Positions 53,935 to 63,369 of a DNA stretch of 64,000 nucleotides are shown here, one piece after another; the first letter of the stretch is position 1, and each line of letters starts with the position of its first letter. The notes beneath the pieces are model-generated. The model was not told the origin of the DNA and made no database searches. It saw nothing but the letters and a program-made list of their open reading frames with translations. The stretch spans positions 639,061 to 703,060 of the forward strand of contig NZ_FNXY01000005.1 in assembly GCF_900108855.1 (NCBI RefSeq). Direction: 5' to 3'. The stretch comes from Dyadobacter koreensis (GTDB lineage: Bacteria; Bacteroidota; Bacteroidia; Cytophagales; Spirosomataceae). Both the position numbers and the translations under genes were made by a program.

Positions 53935-55701
53935 TCACTTGATGCTAGCAACCTCACTTATCGCTGAAACGCCATTTTCATCAAAGGCTTCAATAGCAAA
54001 ATAATAGGGTACACCAACATTCAAGGCACGCAGTTCAAATGTGTTCGGTTCGTCGTTCCAGAATTGATAGGTTTGATACAACTTGTCAGGTGCAATCCCC
54101 CAAAGCACATTATACCCAACGGCGCCAGCGACTTTCTCCCAGCTTAAATCCACGTTTCGCTGATCCTTTTGCCTTACTGCTATCAATTTTTTAGGCGTCG
54201 GCGGCAATTTGCCAAAACCATTTCCAAAAATTCTAAACTCGCTAATGGCCAGCACAGGGGAGGCCACATGAATATGTTCATACCGGACATAGCGTGCCTT
54301 TACCGGTTTGGGCAATTCAATATATGCACACGGGCGGTCACGTTTTGGCTCAGTGGTCAGGTCGGCTGCAATATTCCATTTCTTACCATCAGCCGAAGTA
54401 AGGATTTTAAATTGTGTGTAAACCTTTGCAGGATCATTATCGAAAATGTCCGATTTATAATCGGTGTAATTAACCTGGATTGCTTTCACTTCCTGCTCCT
54501 TCTGCAAATCTATCGTCAATGTTTCTCCTGCTTTGTTCTGTTTTGCTGCCCAAAATGTCCTTGGATTTTCATCCGTAATTTTCGCAGCCGACATAGTATC
54601 GAGTGTGGTGGATGCGGTAACTGGTTTTTTATAGGAAAGCAGCATCCAGCCCGTAAACAATTCATCGCCTTTTCCACTCCATTTTTTTGTGGTTATTTTA
54701 TGCGGGAAATCGCCAAACCGGGTGTTGGCGAACATCTGTCCGTCTTTATCGAAACCAGCGGGATGTTGAACAATTCGCCTTTCCATGGCCCAGTTCAAGC
54801 CGATCCAGGAAGTACCTGTATTCCAATAATTTCCATAATTATCCTGAAAAGTATTTCCATGCCCGGCACCGGTCGCAAAGCCGCCAGGTTTGTATGATAC
54901 AGGATTATAAGGTGCGTAGGTAAACGGTCCAAGCGGATCATCGGCGACATAGGTGCCGTTTGCATAAACATTGTATTCAGTTCCCGGCGCGCCGTATTGC
55001 AAATAATATTTTCCCTTATGTTTAGTCATCCATGCGCCCTCTGTGAAAGGTTTGAAAGGATCAGAATGGTTCGGGCCGAAACGTTCCCAGCCGTGTTCAT
55101 ATTGATTTAACCATAACATCGCCTTATACTGGTCTTTAAAGGCCAGTTTTTTAGAATGATCCAGTTCTGCTCCAAAAATCGGATAAACGTTGGATGACCC
55201 CCAATACATAAACCAGCGGTTGGTATCCGGATCATGAAAAAGTGCGGGGTCCCACGGACCGATATCTTTTGGCAACCTTGGTGTCCAGCGATTATAAAAC
55301 TCCCAGATTCCTTTTTCAGGTGCGACGGAATAAAGGATAGGTCTCGACTCAAATGTTGATTGAAATAAAAATAAGGTATCATTAACCGACGCAGCGGCGG
55401 GTGCGCACATATCTTCAAACGGCCAGCGGTTTGCAGTAATATATTTCCAGTTCAGCATATCTTTCGAGTGCCAATAGCCACCTGAAATGGTTACAAAAAG
55501 AAAATATTCCGATTTATGATTGATGATAACAGGATCGGCTCCGGAACGGTAAGAGATTTTTTCATTCAGTTGTTCAAAATTGTATTTGTAATCAATATCC
55601 ATCGGATTGCAGTATGTGGTTTGCTGCTGAGCCAAATTTGGGATTGATTTAAGGCATAAAAGAATGACAATGAAATGCAGAAATTTTAGTTTTGCCAGCA
55701 T
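53935..55701 (-). CDS. Secreted GH43-family glycosidase with C-terminal discoidin-like and FnIII-like domains
   Basis: 588 residues. Signal peptide ending PNLAQ. The five-bladed propeller (RSGADPVIINHKSEYFLF, DIGPWDPALFHDPDTNRWFMYWGSS, EGAWMTKHKGKYYLQYG) has the conserved Asp/Glu pattern of GH43. Residues about 370-490 form a discoidin/F5-8-type domain (KITDENPRTFWAAKQNKAGE, ARYVRYEHIHVASPVLAISEFRIFG), and the end is fibronectin-III-like (VDLSWEKVAGAVGYNVLWG). The substrate, perhaps arabinan or xylan side chains, is not readable. It is alone and unrelated in layout to the mannan locus. Confidence 0.88.
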   Translation of the reverse strand: MLAKLKFLHFIVILLCLKSIPNLAQQQTTYCNPMDIDYKYNFEQLNEKISYRSGADPVIINHKSEYFLFVTISGGYWHSKDMLNWKYITANRWPFEDMCAPAAASVNDTLFLFQSTFESRPILYSVAPEKGIWEFYNRWTPRLPKDIGPWDPALFHDPDTNRWFMYWGSSNVYPIFGAELDHSKKLAFKDQYKAMLWLNQYEHGWERFGPNHSDPFKPFTEGAWMTKHKGKYYLQYGAPGTEYNVYANGTYVADDPLGPFTYAPYNPVSYKPGGFATGAGHGNTFQDNYGNYWNTGTSWIGLNWAMERRIVQHPAGFDKDGQMFANTRFGDFPHKITTKKWSGKGDELFTGWMLLSYKKPVTASTTLDTMSAAKITDENPRTFWAAKQNKAGETLTIDLQKEQEVKAIQVNYTDYKSDIFDNDPAKVYTQFKILTSADGKKWNIAADLTTEPKRDRPCAYIELPKPVKARYVRYEHIHVASPVLAISEFRIFGNGFGKLPPTPKKLIAVRQKDQRNVDLSWEKVAGAVGYNVLWGIAPDKLYQTYQFWNDEPNTFELRALNVGVPYYFAIEAFDENGVSAISEVASIK

Positions 55702-55888
55702 GTGTTAGGTTAATTTTATTTAATAATTTCTGATTTTAATTCTAAAATATACACTTTTAATCAGAATAACGCGCGAACCGATTTCTAAATTTAAATCTTC
55801 AATCAGATACCTTTTGTAAATCTGCAAGGTTTCCCAAAATCAATCTATCTTTGCACCTTGATTTTTAAAATTGCCAAATAGTAAAAAA

Positions 55889-57190
55889 ATGAGAACCGAT
55901 TTCATTGAAGAATTGCGCTGGCGGGGCATGTTGCACGACATGATGCCAGGAACGGATGAGCAACTAAATAAAGAAATGACGGCCGGTTATATCGGTTTTG
56001 ACCCAACTGCTGCTTCCCTGCATATCGGTAATCTGGCGACGATCATGTTGCTGGTTCATTTACAAAAGGCAGGGCATAAGCCAATTGCCTTAATCGGAGG
56101 GGCAACGGGAATGATCGGCGATCCGTCTTTCAAAGCGGCTGAACGTTCGTTTTTAGACGAAGAAACTTTACGTATCAATCAGGAAGGAATTCGTAAGCAA
56201 TTAGAACAATTCCTTGATTTTGACTGCGGTGAGAGTTCGGCAGAAATGGTTAATAATTACGACTGGTTCAAAGGAATCGGATTTCTTCAGTTTCTTCGCG
56301 AAGCAGGGAAATATTTATCTGTTAACTATATGATGTCGAAAGATTCTGTGAAAAAACGCCTTGAAACAGGGATTTCTTTCACTGAGTTTTCGTACCAGCT
56401 TTTGCAGGGCTACGATTTTTATCATTTATATAAAAATAAAAATGTCCGTCTTCAAATGGGCGGTTCTGATCAGTGGGGAAATATTACTACCGGTACTGAA
56501 ATTATCCGCCGCAAAGAAGGAGACGAAGAAGGTTATTTCAAAGCGTATGCTTTAACGACGCCCCTGCTTACTAAATCGGACGGATCGAAATTTGGTAAAA
56601 GTGAAGGCGGAAATATTTGGCTGGACGCTTCAAGAACTTCTCCGTTTGAGTTTTACCAATTCTGGTTAAACCAAAGCGATGAAGATTCTCCGAGATTTTT
56701 ACGCGTTTTTTCTTTAAAATCAAAAGAAGAAATTGAGGTGTTGGAAGGCAGCCATGCAGCTGAACCGCATTTGAGAATTATGCAAAAAGCATTGGCGGCT
56801 GAGCTTACGATCCGTATTCATTCCGAACGTGATTATCAACTAGTACTAAAAGCTTCTGATGTTTTGTTTGGAAAAGCAACTTTGGAAACATTGCAGAGCA
56901 TTGCTATTGATGAATTTGATACGATTTTCAACGGAGTTCCACAAACAGAGATCACTCGTGAAGACTGGGATTCCTGCCCAAACTTGCTGGATCTGATTTC
57001 TACTGTTACAAACTCTGAGATTTATCCTTCGAAAGGGGAAGCTCGCCGTGCATTGCAGCAAAATGCTGTAAGCATTAATAAAGTAAAAGTGTCAGCTCCT
57101 GAGCAAGCACTTGCCGATTTTGAATTACTTCAGGATCGTTTTATCCTTGTTTCCAAAGGGAAGAAAAATCACCTGATTAAAGTTATCTGA
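55889..57190 (+). CDS. tyrS: Tyrosyl-tRNA synthetase
   Basis: 433 residues from the ATG at 55889. An in-frame TTG upstream is not needed. Class I motifs: HIGN in ASLHIGNLATIM and KFGKS in KSDGSKFGKSEGG, with the tyrosine-binding DPTA and QGYDFYHLYK, and a C-terminal S4 RNA-binding domain (SKGEARRALQQNAVSIN). It charges tRNA-Tyr. A strong two-way terminator follows. Confidence 0.97.
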   Translation: MRTDFIEELRWRGMLHDMMPGTDEQLNKEMTAGYIGFDPTAASLHIGNLATIMLLVHLQKAGHKPIALIGGATGMIGDPSFKAAERSFLDEETLRINQEGIRKQLEQFLDFDCGESSAEMVNNYDWFKGIGFLQFLREAGKYLSVNYMMSKDSVKKRLETGISFTEFSYQLLQGYDFYHLYKNKNVRLQMGGSDQWGNITTGTEIIRRKEGDEEGYFKAYALTTPLLTKSDGSKFGKSEGGNIWLDASRTSPFEFYQFWLNQSDEDSPRFLRVFSLKSKEEIEVLEGSHAAEPHLRIMQKALAAELTIRIHSERDYQLVLKASDVLFGKATLETLQSIAIDEFDTIFNGVPQTEITREDWDSCPNLLDLISTVTNSEIYPSKGEARRALQQNAVSINKVKVSAPEQALADFELLQDRFILVSKGKKNHLIKVI

Positions 57191-57211
57191 CGCTGAATCT
57201 GGAGTTTGTTT

Positions 57212-57263
57212 GAGTCCTAAAAAAAGAAGCAGATTTTGAAATCTGCTTCTTTTTTTAGGACTC
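57212..57263. terminator. Perfect 25-bp palindromic terminator, two-way
   Basis: GAGTCCTAAAAAAAGAAGC ... GCTTCTTTTTTTAGGACTC with arms of 25 bp and a two-base centre (TG). It lies between the convergent tyrS and metallophosphoesterase genes. T-runs occur on both strands. Confidence 0.9.
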
Positions 57264-57291
57264 AAAGTTTTACTCTGAGACAAATGGCGGT

Positions 57292-58107
57292 TTATTTTTT
57301 GCCATTGAAAGAATTTAGAATCGGCGCCGCAGTTGGATTATATTGATACGTTTGCCAGGTTTCATCTTCATAAATTTCAACTACACGATAACCTTTGTAA
57401 GCTGTCCCCCAGTTTCCTCCGAAATGTCCGTCGAAGAAATATGGTTTCTTTCCAAGCGTTTTCTGGCTGTCCTGGTCGTGATCATGGCCGTGAAAAATTG
57501 CTTTTACATTTGGTGTTTGAGAAAAAAGGTCCGTCACTTCCTTGCAGTTAATTCCGTTATCTGTCCATTTTTCAGGTGTTATATGAAGGAAGATATAAAT
57601 ACCCTTTGCGGATGAATATTTAGCGATTTCGGTTCTGAGCCAATTGATATCAGGACAAATATATTCACCCTTTTCGTTTGATGTGTCTCCCAGAATAAAC
57701 GCATATTCGCCCTTCGCAAAACTATGATTTGTTGGATAGCCCCAGGTGCTTTCCCATACGTCCAGCCCAACTTTATCATGGTTGCCACGAGTAACATAAA
57801 AGGGGACCCGCAGATTTTCGAAGGTGGATTTTACATCATACATTAACGTTGGGTCATCATGTATCAAATCACCATTAATCACTGTAAAATCAACGCCTTT
57901 TTGTACTTTTTCCTGATTGATCCAGCCTATCAAATCACTGTGAAATTTTTTATATTCTGTATTTGGCTGACCATAATGGCCGTCTGAAGCTATAATGAAA
58001 CGCAGAGCAAGTTTGCCGGCTTTCAGATTGTTTTCGGGTAAACTTAAAAATGATAATCCCGACATGGCAGGCAAAAATTTCAAAAAGGAGCGTCTTTCAA
58101 AAAGCAT
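57292..58107 (-). CDS. Calcineurin-type metallophosphoesterase with Tat-like signal
   Basis: 271 residues. The N-terminus ERRSFLKFLPAMSGLSFLSL resembles a twin-arginine leader. Metal-binding motifs in order: ASDGHYG, NGDLIHDD, RGNHDK, HITPEKW and HGHDHD. Such secreted phosphoesterases cut phosphomonoesters or diesters. The substrate is unknown. It is convergent with tyrS and separated from it by the terminator. Confidence 0.9.
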   Translation of the reverse strand: MLFERRSFLKFLPAMSGLSFLSLPENNLKAGKLALRFIIASDGHYGQPNTEYKKFHSDLIGWINQEKVQKGVDFTVINGDLIHDDPTLMYDVKSTFENLRVPFYVTRGNHDKVGLDVWESTWGYPTNHSFAKGEYAFILGDTSNEKGEYICPDINWLRTEIAKYSSAKGIYIFLHITPEKWTDNGINCKEVTDLFSQTPNVKAIFHGHDHDQDSQKTLGKKPYFFDGHFGGNWGTAYKGYRVVEIYEDETWQTYQYNPTAAPILNSFNGKK

Positions 58108-58239
58108 ATGGGCTAGGCGTTTGGTATATGACCGTTGTTATTCAAGTGATGATTTACCAAAAATAGTTATTCAGAGTTGATATTTTATCTTTAATCTTGT
58201 GGCACAATACGAAATATAAATAATTGTTAATATTGTCTG

Positions 58240-58713
58240 ATGGATCGTCTAATTCTTCAAAAAGCGGCTTCTTATTGTGCTTATCAGGAGCGGACACAGG
58301 ACGAAGTCCGAAAACGTCTGCAAAAATGGGAGGTTTGGGGTGATGAAGCGGACGAGATCATTGCAGAGCTCATCAGTATGAACTATCTGAGTGAAGAGCG
58401 TTTTGCGAAAACTTATGCAGGCGGAAAATTCCGGATGAAAAACTGGGGTAAAATGAAGATCAAACAAGAACTTCACCGGCGCGGATTATCTGAGTATAGT
58501 ATTAAGGAAGGTATGAAAGAAATTCCCGACGAGTCTTATTCGGCCGGTTTAAAGGAATTGCTAGCAAAGAAAAAAGAGGCCTTGGGCAGGATAGAAACAG
58601 ATAAATTCAAATTAAAACAAAAGCTGGCAAGGTTTGCACTGGGTAAAGGGTATGAGAGTGAGCTGGTTTGGAAAACAATAGAAAATCTTGAACAAGAGGA
58701 CTTTAATTCTTAA
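58240..58713 (+). CDS. recX: Regulatory protein RecX
   Basis: 157 residues. ASYCAYQERTQDEVRKRLQKW, YLSEERFAKTYAGGKFRMKNWGKMKIKQELHRRGLS and KLARFALGKGYESELVWKTIE form the three-helix repeats of RecX. RecX binds RecA and limits its filament. It is not beside recA here. Confidence 0.92.
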   Translation: MDRLILQKAASYCAYQERTQDEVRKRLQKWEVWGDEADEIIAELISMNYLSEERFAKTYAGGKFRMKNWGKMKIKQELHRRGLSEYSIKEGMKEIPDESYSAGLKELLAKKKEALGRIETDKFKLKQKLARFALGKGYESELVWKTIENLEQEDFNS

Positions 58714-58862
58714 AATAATATTAGAATTAACCACCTGATCTAAAAATTTATTTAGTTTTTAGCAGAAAATTGCCCCGTATTAGTTACTATAGTAAATAAA
58801 AATCAGCGTTAAGAAAAGATTATAAATGTTGTCGGGTGGCAACTCATGAATGACAATTAAAA

Positions 58863-59903
58863 ATGTTAGGAAAGAAGCTTAAAATTCTTGTGAGTAGAAC
58901 AGATGCCATCGGGGATGTTATTTTGACAATCCCTATCTGTAATATTTTAAAAGAGAATACGGAAGTTTCAGAAGTCCACTTTTTAGGCCGTTCGTATACA
59001 GAAGATGTAATTGATACCTGCACATCAATTGACAAATTTGTTAACGCAGATCTGATCGAAAAACTGGATTACAAGGATCAGGTCAAATTTTTAAAGGCAG
59101 AAAAATATGATGCAATTATCCATGTTCTGCCTAATTTAAAAATATCCAGGTTGGCAAAAGATGCCAGAATCCCTATCCGGATAGGTACCACAAATCGGTG
59201 GTTCCACTGGATGACTTGCAACAGACTTGTTCAGCTAAGCAGAAAAAAATCTGAGTTGCACGAAGCGCAATTGAATCTGAAACTTTTAAAAGCGCTCGAA
59301 ATTGAAAAGGATTTTACTTTGGAAGACTTGTTTCGTCAGTTTCAGTTAAAGAATATCGCCCCCCTTCCCGAAAGATTGTTTTCTTTTTTAAAACAGGACA
59401 GGCTGAATATTATTTTACATCCAAAATCAAATAAAAGTGCGAGAGAGTGGGGGTTGCAGAATTTTGCGGATCTGATCCATCTTCTACCTAAAGAAAAGTA
59501 CAGGATATTTATTTCCGGCACTAAGGCGGAAGGAGCTTCTATGAAAGAATGGCTGAGACAGCTTCCCGAGCATGTGGTTGATGTAACGGGAATGATGACT
59601 TTAAAGGAATTTATTTCTTTTATTTATCATGCCAATGGGTTGATCGCCGCCAGCACCGGACCTCTGCATATAGCCGCTTCAATAGGAAATAACGCCCTCG
59701 GATTATATCCTCCCATGCGGCCACTATTTCCAATGCGGTGGGGGCCGATCGGGCCGAAAGCTTCCTATCTTGTAGGGAAAACTTGTTGTAACAAGTGTCA
59801 GGAAGATGTTTCGAAGTGTGAGTGTATGAATCAGATATCTCCGAAAGAAGTGGCGTCAGTTATAAAAAAGTGGGAGAAAAGCGCCGATCTTGTAAGAATT
59901 TAG
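58863..59903 (+). CDS. Glycosyltransferase family 9 (heptosyltransferase-like)
   Basis: 346 residues, GT-B fold. LVSRTDAIGDVILTIPICNIL opening, LHPKSNKSAREWGLQNFADLI in the middle and the family motif STGPLHIAASIGNNALGLYPP near the end. GT9 enzymes add heptose or related sugars during lipopolysaccharide core synthesis. A Cys-rich tail (CCNKCQEDVSKCECMNQ) is unusual in length and may bind metal or form disulfides. Confidence 0.88.
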   Translation: MLGKKLKILVSRTDAIGDVILTIPICNILKENTEVSEVHFLGRSYTEDVIDTCTSIDKFVNADLIEKLDYKDQVKFLKAEKYDAIIHVLPNLKISRLAKDARIPIRIGTTNRWFHWMTCNRLVQLSRKKSELHEAQLNLKLLKALEIEKDFTLEDLFRQFQLKNIAPLPERLFSFLKQDRLNIILHPKSNKSAREWGLQNFADLIHLLPKEKYRIFISGTKAEGASMKEWLRQLPEHVVDVTGMMTLKEFISFIYHANGLIAASTGPLHIAASIGNNALGLYPPMRPLFPMRWGPIGPKASYLVGKTCCNKCQEDVSKCECMNQISPKEVASVIKKWEKSADLVRI

Positions 59904-59992
59904 CCTCAAAACGAGAGATTGCGTTTAAAGAAAAAACCTTATCATTTCAGACAATGGTCAAAATGACAAGGTTTTTAATTTTCGGAAACAGA

Positions 59993-60988
59993 CTAAAAAT
60001 CTGAATCGAAAGAAATTTTATGTCCTGAATCTTTATCTTGTAAACCGCTCATTACGCCAGCTTTCTGATAGTCACCTACGCGCTTTTCAAAGAAATTAGT
60101 TTTTCCCGGAAGTGATATCAGTTCCATAAAATCGAATGGATTTGCAGAACCAAACTGTTTTGGGCAACCCAGACGTTCCAGCCAGAAATCAGCGATGTAT
60201 TCAATATATTGATTCATCAGATCAGCATTCATGCCAATTAACGAAACCGGAAGTGCTTCTGTTACAAACTCTTGCTCGATTTTTACAGCATCCATCATGA
60301 TCTCTATGACGCGTTCCTGCGGCAATTGATTGACGATATGTTGTGTATAAAGCAGACATGCAAATTCACAATGCAATCCCTCGTCGCGGGAAATCAGCTC
60401 ATTCGAAAATGATAATCCCGGCATCAATCCGCGTTTTTTCAGCCAGAAAATAGAGCAGAATGAGCCTGAGAAGAATATTCCCTCAACTGCTGCAAATGCG
60501 ATAATTCTTTCAGCAAAAACCGGGCTGTTAATCCATTTTAAAGCCCATTCAGCTTTTTTCTGAACACATGGAACGGTGTCGATGGCTCTCAATAAATGGT
60601 CTTTTTCTGCCGGATCCTTAATGTATGTGTCGATTAACAAAGAATAGGTCTCCGAGTGAATATTTTCCATGGCAATCTGAAAGCCGTAGAAACATTTAGC
60701 CTCAGCATATTGCACTTCACTTAAAAAGTTAACAGCCAGATTTTCATTAACTATGCCATCAGACGCTGCAAAAAAAGCAAGAATATGAGAAATAAAGTGG
60801 CGTTCTCCATCATTCAGGTTGTCCCAATCTTTTTGATCCTGAGAAAGATCGATTTCTTCAGCCGTCCAGAAAGACGCTTCGTGGCGCTTATACATTTCCC
60901 AGATGTCCATATGCTTTATAGGAAATAAAACAAAGCGCAATGGATCTTCAATCAACAGGGGTTCCTGTTTTATAATTTCTTGTGACAT
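59993..60988 (-). CDS. nrdB: Ribonucleotide-diphosphate reductase subunit beta
   Basis: 331 residues, ferritin-like class I. The order [77 protein letters not shown] and [16 protein letters not shown] gives the di-metal Glu/His ligands. The C-terminal tail is full. It is the radical-generating partner of NrdA, which is not in the window. Confidence 0.95.
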   Translation of the reverse strand: MSQEIIKQEPLLIEDPLRFVLFPIKHMDIWEMYKRHEASFWTAEEIDLSQDQKDWDNLNDGERHFISHILAFFAASDGIVNENLAVNFLSEVQYAEAKCFYGFQIAMENIHSETYSLLIDTYIKDPAEKDHLLRAIDTVPCVQKKAEWALKWINSPVFAERIIAFAAVEGIFFSGSFCSIFWLKKRGLMPGLSFSNELISRDEGLHCEFACLLYTQHIVNQLPQERVIEIMMDAVKIEQEFVTEALPVSLIGMNADLMNQYIEYIADFWLERLGCPKQFGSANPFDFMELISLPGKTNFFEKRVGDYQKAGVMSGLQDKDSGHKISFDSDF

Positions 60989-61322
60989 AGTTAATTATCT
61001 TGTTTTAACAGAACAGATTAAAGTTGCAGTATTGTAGGAATCTTTGAGGGTAGTTACTGCTAAAAACAAATCTACATCGTTTGGTGCGGATTTTCAAGGA
61101 GAACAAGACCAAATCCAGTTCTTATTTTAGAAAGACTTTAATGGTAATATACTCAATAGAGTTTCCTGAATTTGCCAAAATAAGATTATCTTATCCTAAG
61201 GTTTTCAATATTTAGATTTTAAAATAATTACTTTTAGCAAATCCATAAGCGACAAATCCAGTTTGTCTATGCATTTTTGACATCTCAATATTCGTAAATC
61301 TGTCCTTAGAGCCTTACAATCA
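60989..61322. other. Gap between divergent nrdB and glycosyltransferase genes
   Basis: AT-rich, no gene and no strong hairpin. It should hold both promoters. I could not identify a specific regulator site such as an NrdR box pair by eye. Confidence 0.4.
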
Positions 61323-62381
61323 ATGTCTGAAAAAATAATGTTTGATTGTGAAAGGATGCGATATCCGAATACCGGATTATATCATTTTTGTCTGCAATTA
61401 GGAAAAGCACTGCAAAAGCAAGTTAACTTTGACGAAGAAATTGCGTTTTATATTCCTGAAAGTGAAAAAAATATTTTTGGACAGGATGCCAAATTTTTGA
61501 CGCATCACTCCCTGCACAAGTATTTATTTCCTTCTATGCGCAAAGCGAGTTTGTGGCACTGTACGTATCAGAATACTAACTATTTTCCTTTTCGAAAAAA
61601 TATTCCAATTGTGCTTACGGTTCATGATCTAAATTTTCTTTACGACCCGAACCTGAAAGAAGGCAAGACGGATAAACTTTTGAGGCAGCTTCAATATAAG
61701 ATCAACAGGGCAAATCATATTGTCGCCATCTCACATTATGTATTAAATGATCTTGGGAAACATCTGTCGCTAGAAGGCAAATCAACTTCTGTGATATACA
61801 ATGGCTGTAACGTGGACGACAGCATACCTATTGAAGAACCTGAAATTTCTTACGACCAACCCTTCTTATTTACGATTGGCACCATTACCGAGAAAAAGAA
61901 CTTCCACGTTTTACCCGCGCTGTTAGTCGGAAATGATTACAAATTGATCATTTCAGGGATAGAACATAGCAAAGCTTACAAGCAGCTGATCATTGAAGAA
62001 GCTAAAAAATCAGGAGTTTCAGAACGGCTCATTTTCACCGGGCCGATTACTGAAAATGATAAAAAGTGGCTGTTGAAAAATTGTCTTGCCTTTCTTTTTC
62101 CTTCAACTGCCGAGGGTTTTGGACTTCCGGTCATTGAAGCCATGTATTTTGGAAAACCAATTCTGCTGTCTAGTTGTACATCACTGCCTGAAATTGGAGG
62201 TGACTGTGCCTATTATTTTGATAATTTCGAACCGGAGCATATGCGTTCTGTTTTGCAAAACAGCCTTGAAGATTATAAAAAAAATCTGCCTCTTGAAAAA
62301 ATCAAGACAAGGGGCAGATCATTTTCCTGGGAGACTGCAGCAGCTCAGTATATTAAAATATACAGAACTTTGATTAAGTAA
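61323..62381 (+). CDS. Glycosyltransferase family 4 (GT1/GT4, GT-B fold)
   Basis: 352 residues. LFTIGTITEKKNFHVLPALL, LIISGIEHSKAYKQLIIEEA and AFLFPSTAEGFGLPVIEAMYFGKPILLSS are the standard C-terminal nucleotide-sugar binding segments, and the N-terminus has YPNTGLYHFCLQLGKAL. A role in exopolysaccharide or LPS assembly is likely. Its stop is 4 bp from the convergent GT2 gene. Confidence 0.9.
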   Translation: MSEKIMFDCERMRYPNTGLYHFCLQLGKALQKQVNFDEEIAFYIPESEKNIFGQDAKFLTHHSLHKYLFPSMRKASLWHCTYQNTNYFPFRKNIPIVLTVHDLNFLYDPNLKEGKTDKLLRQLQYKINRANHIVAISHYVLNDLGKHLSLEGKSTSVIYNGCNVDDSIPIEEPEISYDQPFLFTIGTITEKKNFHVLPALLVGNDYKLIISGIEHSKAYKQLIIEEAKKSGVSERLIFTGPITENDKKWLLKNCLAFLFPSTAEGFGLPVIEAMYFGKPILLSSCTSLPEIGGDCAYYFDNFEPEHMRSVLQNSLEDYKKNLPLEKIKTRGRSFSWETAAAQYIKIYRTLIK

Positions 62382-62385
62382 CTTG

Positions 62386-63369
62386 TTATAATTTAATTAC
62401 ATGCTGATATTTAATCATCATTTTAATATTGTCAATCACATCTAAAATGCCGATGTTGGAGTGATTTTTCTTCATTTGACGATTGAATGCGCTTTTCTTT
62501 ATCCGCAGGCCTTTCCTGTTACTGAGGAAATCCCGGTACGCTTCAATTTTATAAAACTGGCAGGTAAAAGCACCCAACATTACGTCACAAAGCAATATTT
62601 GTAAATGCCAAAGCGCAAGATCAGACCCCTGAAGGTGCAGATAATGTACATAATAGCGGTTACGGAAATGGATCCTTTTTATCGCGCGTTTATGGTTATG
62701 ATTTTTAGTGCTTGCCATTACTTCGTGGCGGCAAACTGCATTGTGTTCGTAATAACATTTCCACCCCATACGCCACGCCCGGATTGAAAGCTCCTGATCC
62801 TCACCATAATAAGGGTTGAACATTTCATTAAACCCGTTAATCGTTTTTAGTTTTTTGGTATCCATCAGTGCGTTTGCTCCTGAAAGATAGAATGTCGGCG
62901 TGAAAGCATCCATATTTTGAAGATGGAACAAATCCGAAGATTTGATCTTTCTGCCCATAATGCGCGGCTCCCTGGCAGCCTCTCTGATCAGATCGTCGTC
63001 CATACCGATAATTCGGCCCATCACACCAAAGGTATCCTCCTTCTCGAAAAATTTATATAGCTTTTCAAGGTATCCCGGTTCCAGCGTAACATCGGTATTA
63101 AGCAAAAATATTAAATCCATATTTGCTTGTTTGATACCTAAATTACAAGTCTCAGAGAATCCTGAATTTGTTTCTTTTTTTAGAAGTGTGATGCTATCCC
63201 CATAATGTTGTTGCAAATATTCCACAGATCCATCTGTCGAGGCATCATCAATTACGATGATCTCAACCTCTGTGTCAATGGAAGTAAGCACCTGAAAATT
63301 ATGGTTGAAATACTTTTCAAATAGATGTTTTCCATTATAATTTGGAATGATTACTGAGATGCTTTTCAT
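62386..63369 (-). CDS. Glycosyltransferase family 2
   Basis: 327 residues, GT-A fold. SVIIPNYNGKHLFEKYF, IIVIDDASTDGSVEYLQQHY, LIFLLNTDVTLEPGYLEKLY (the DxD-like site), FYLSGANALMD and FNPYYGEDQELSIRAWRMGWK are all in order. It adds sugars to a surface polysaccharide. It is convergent with the GT4 gene. Confidence 0.93.
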   Translation of the reverse strand: MKSISVIIPNYNGKHLFEKYFNHNFQVLTSIDTEVEIIVIDDASTDGSVEYLQQHYGDSITLLKKETNSGFSETCNLGIKQANMDLIFLLNTDVTLEPGYLEKLYKFFEKEDTFGVMGRIIGMDDDLIREAAREPRIMGRKIKSSDLFHLQNMDAFTPTFYLSGANALMDTKKLKTINGFNEMFNPYYGEDQELSIRAWRMGWKCYYEHNAVCRHEVMASTKNHNHKRAIKRIHFRNRYYVHYLHLQGSDLALWHLQILLCDVMLGAFTCQFYKIEAYRDFLSNRKGLRIKKSAFNRQMKKNHSNIGILDVIDNIKMMIKYQHVIKL

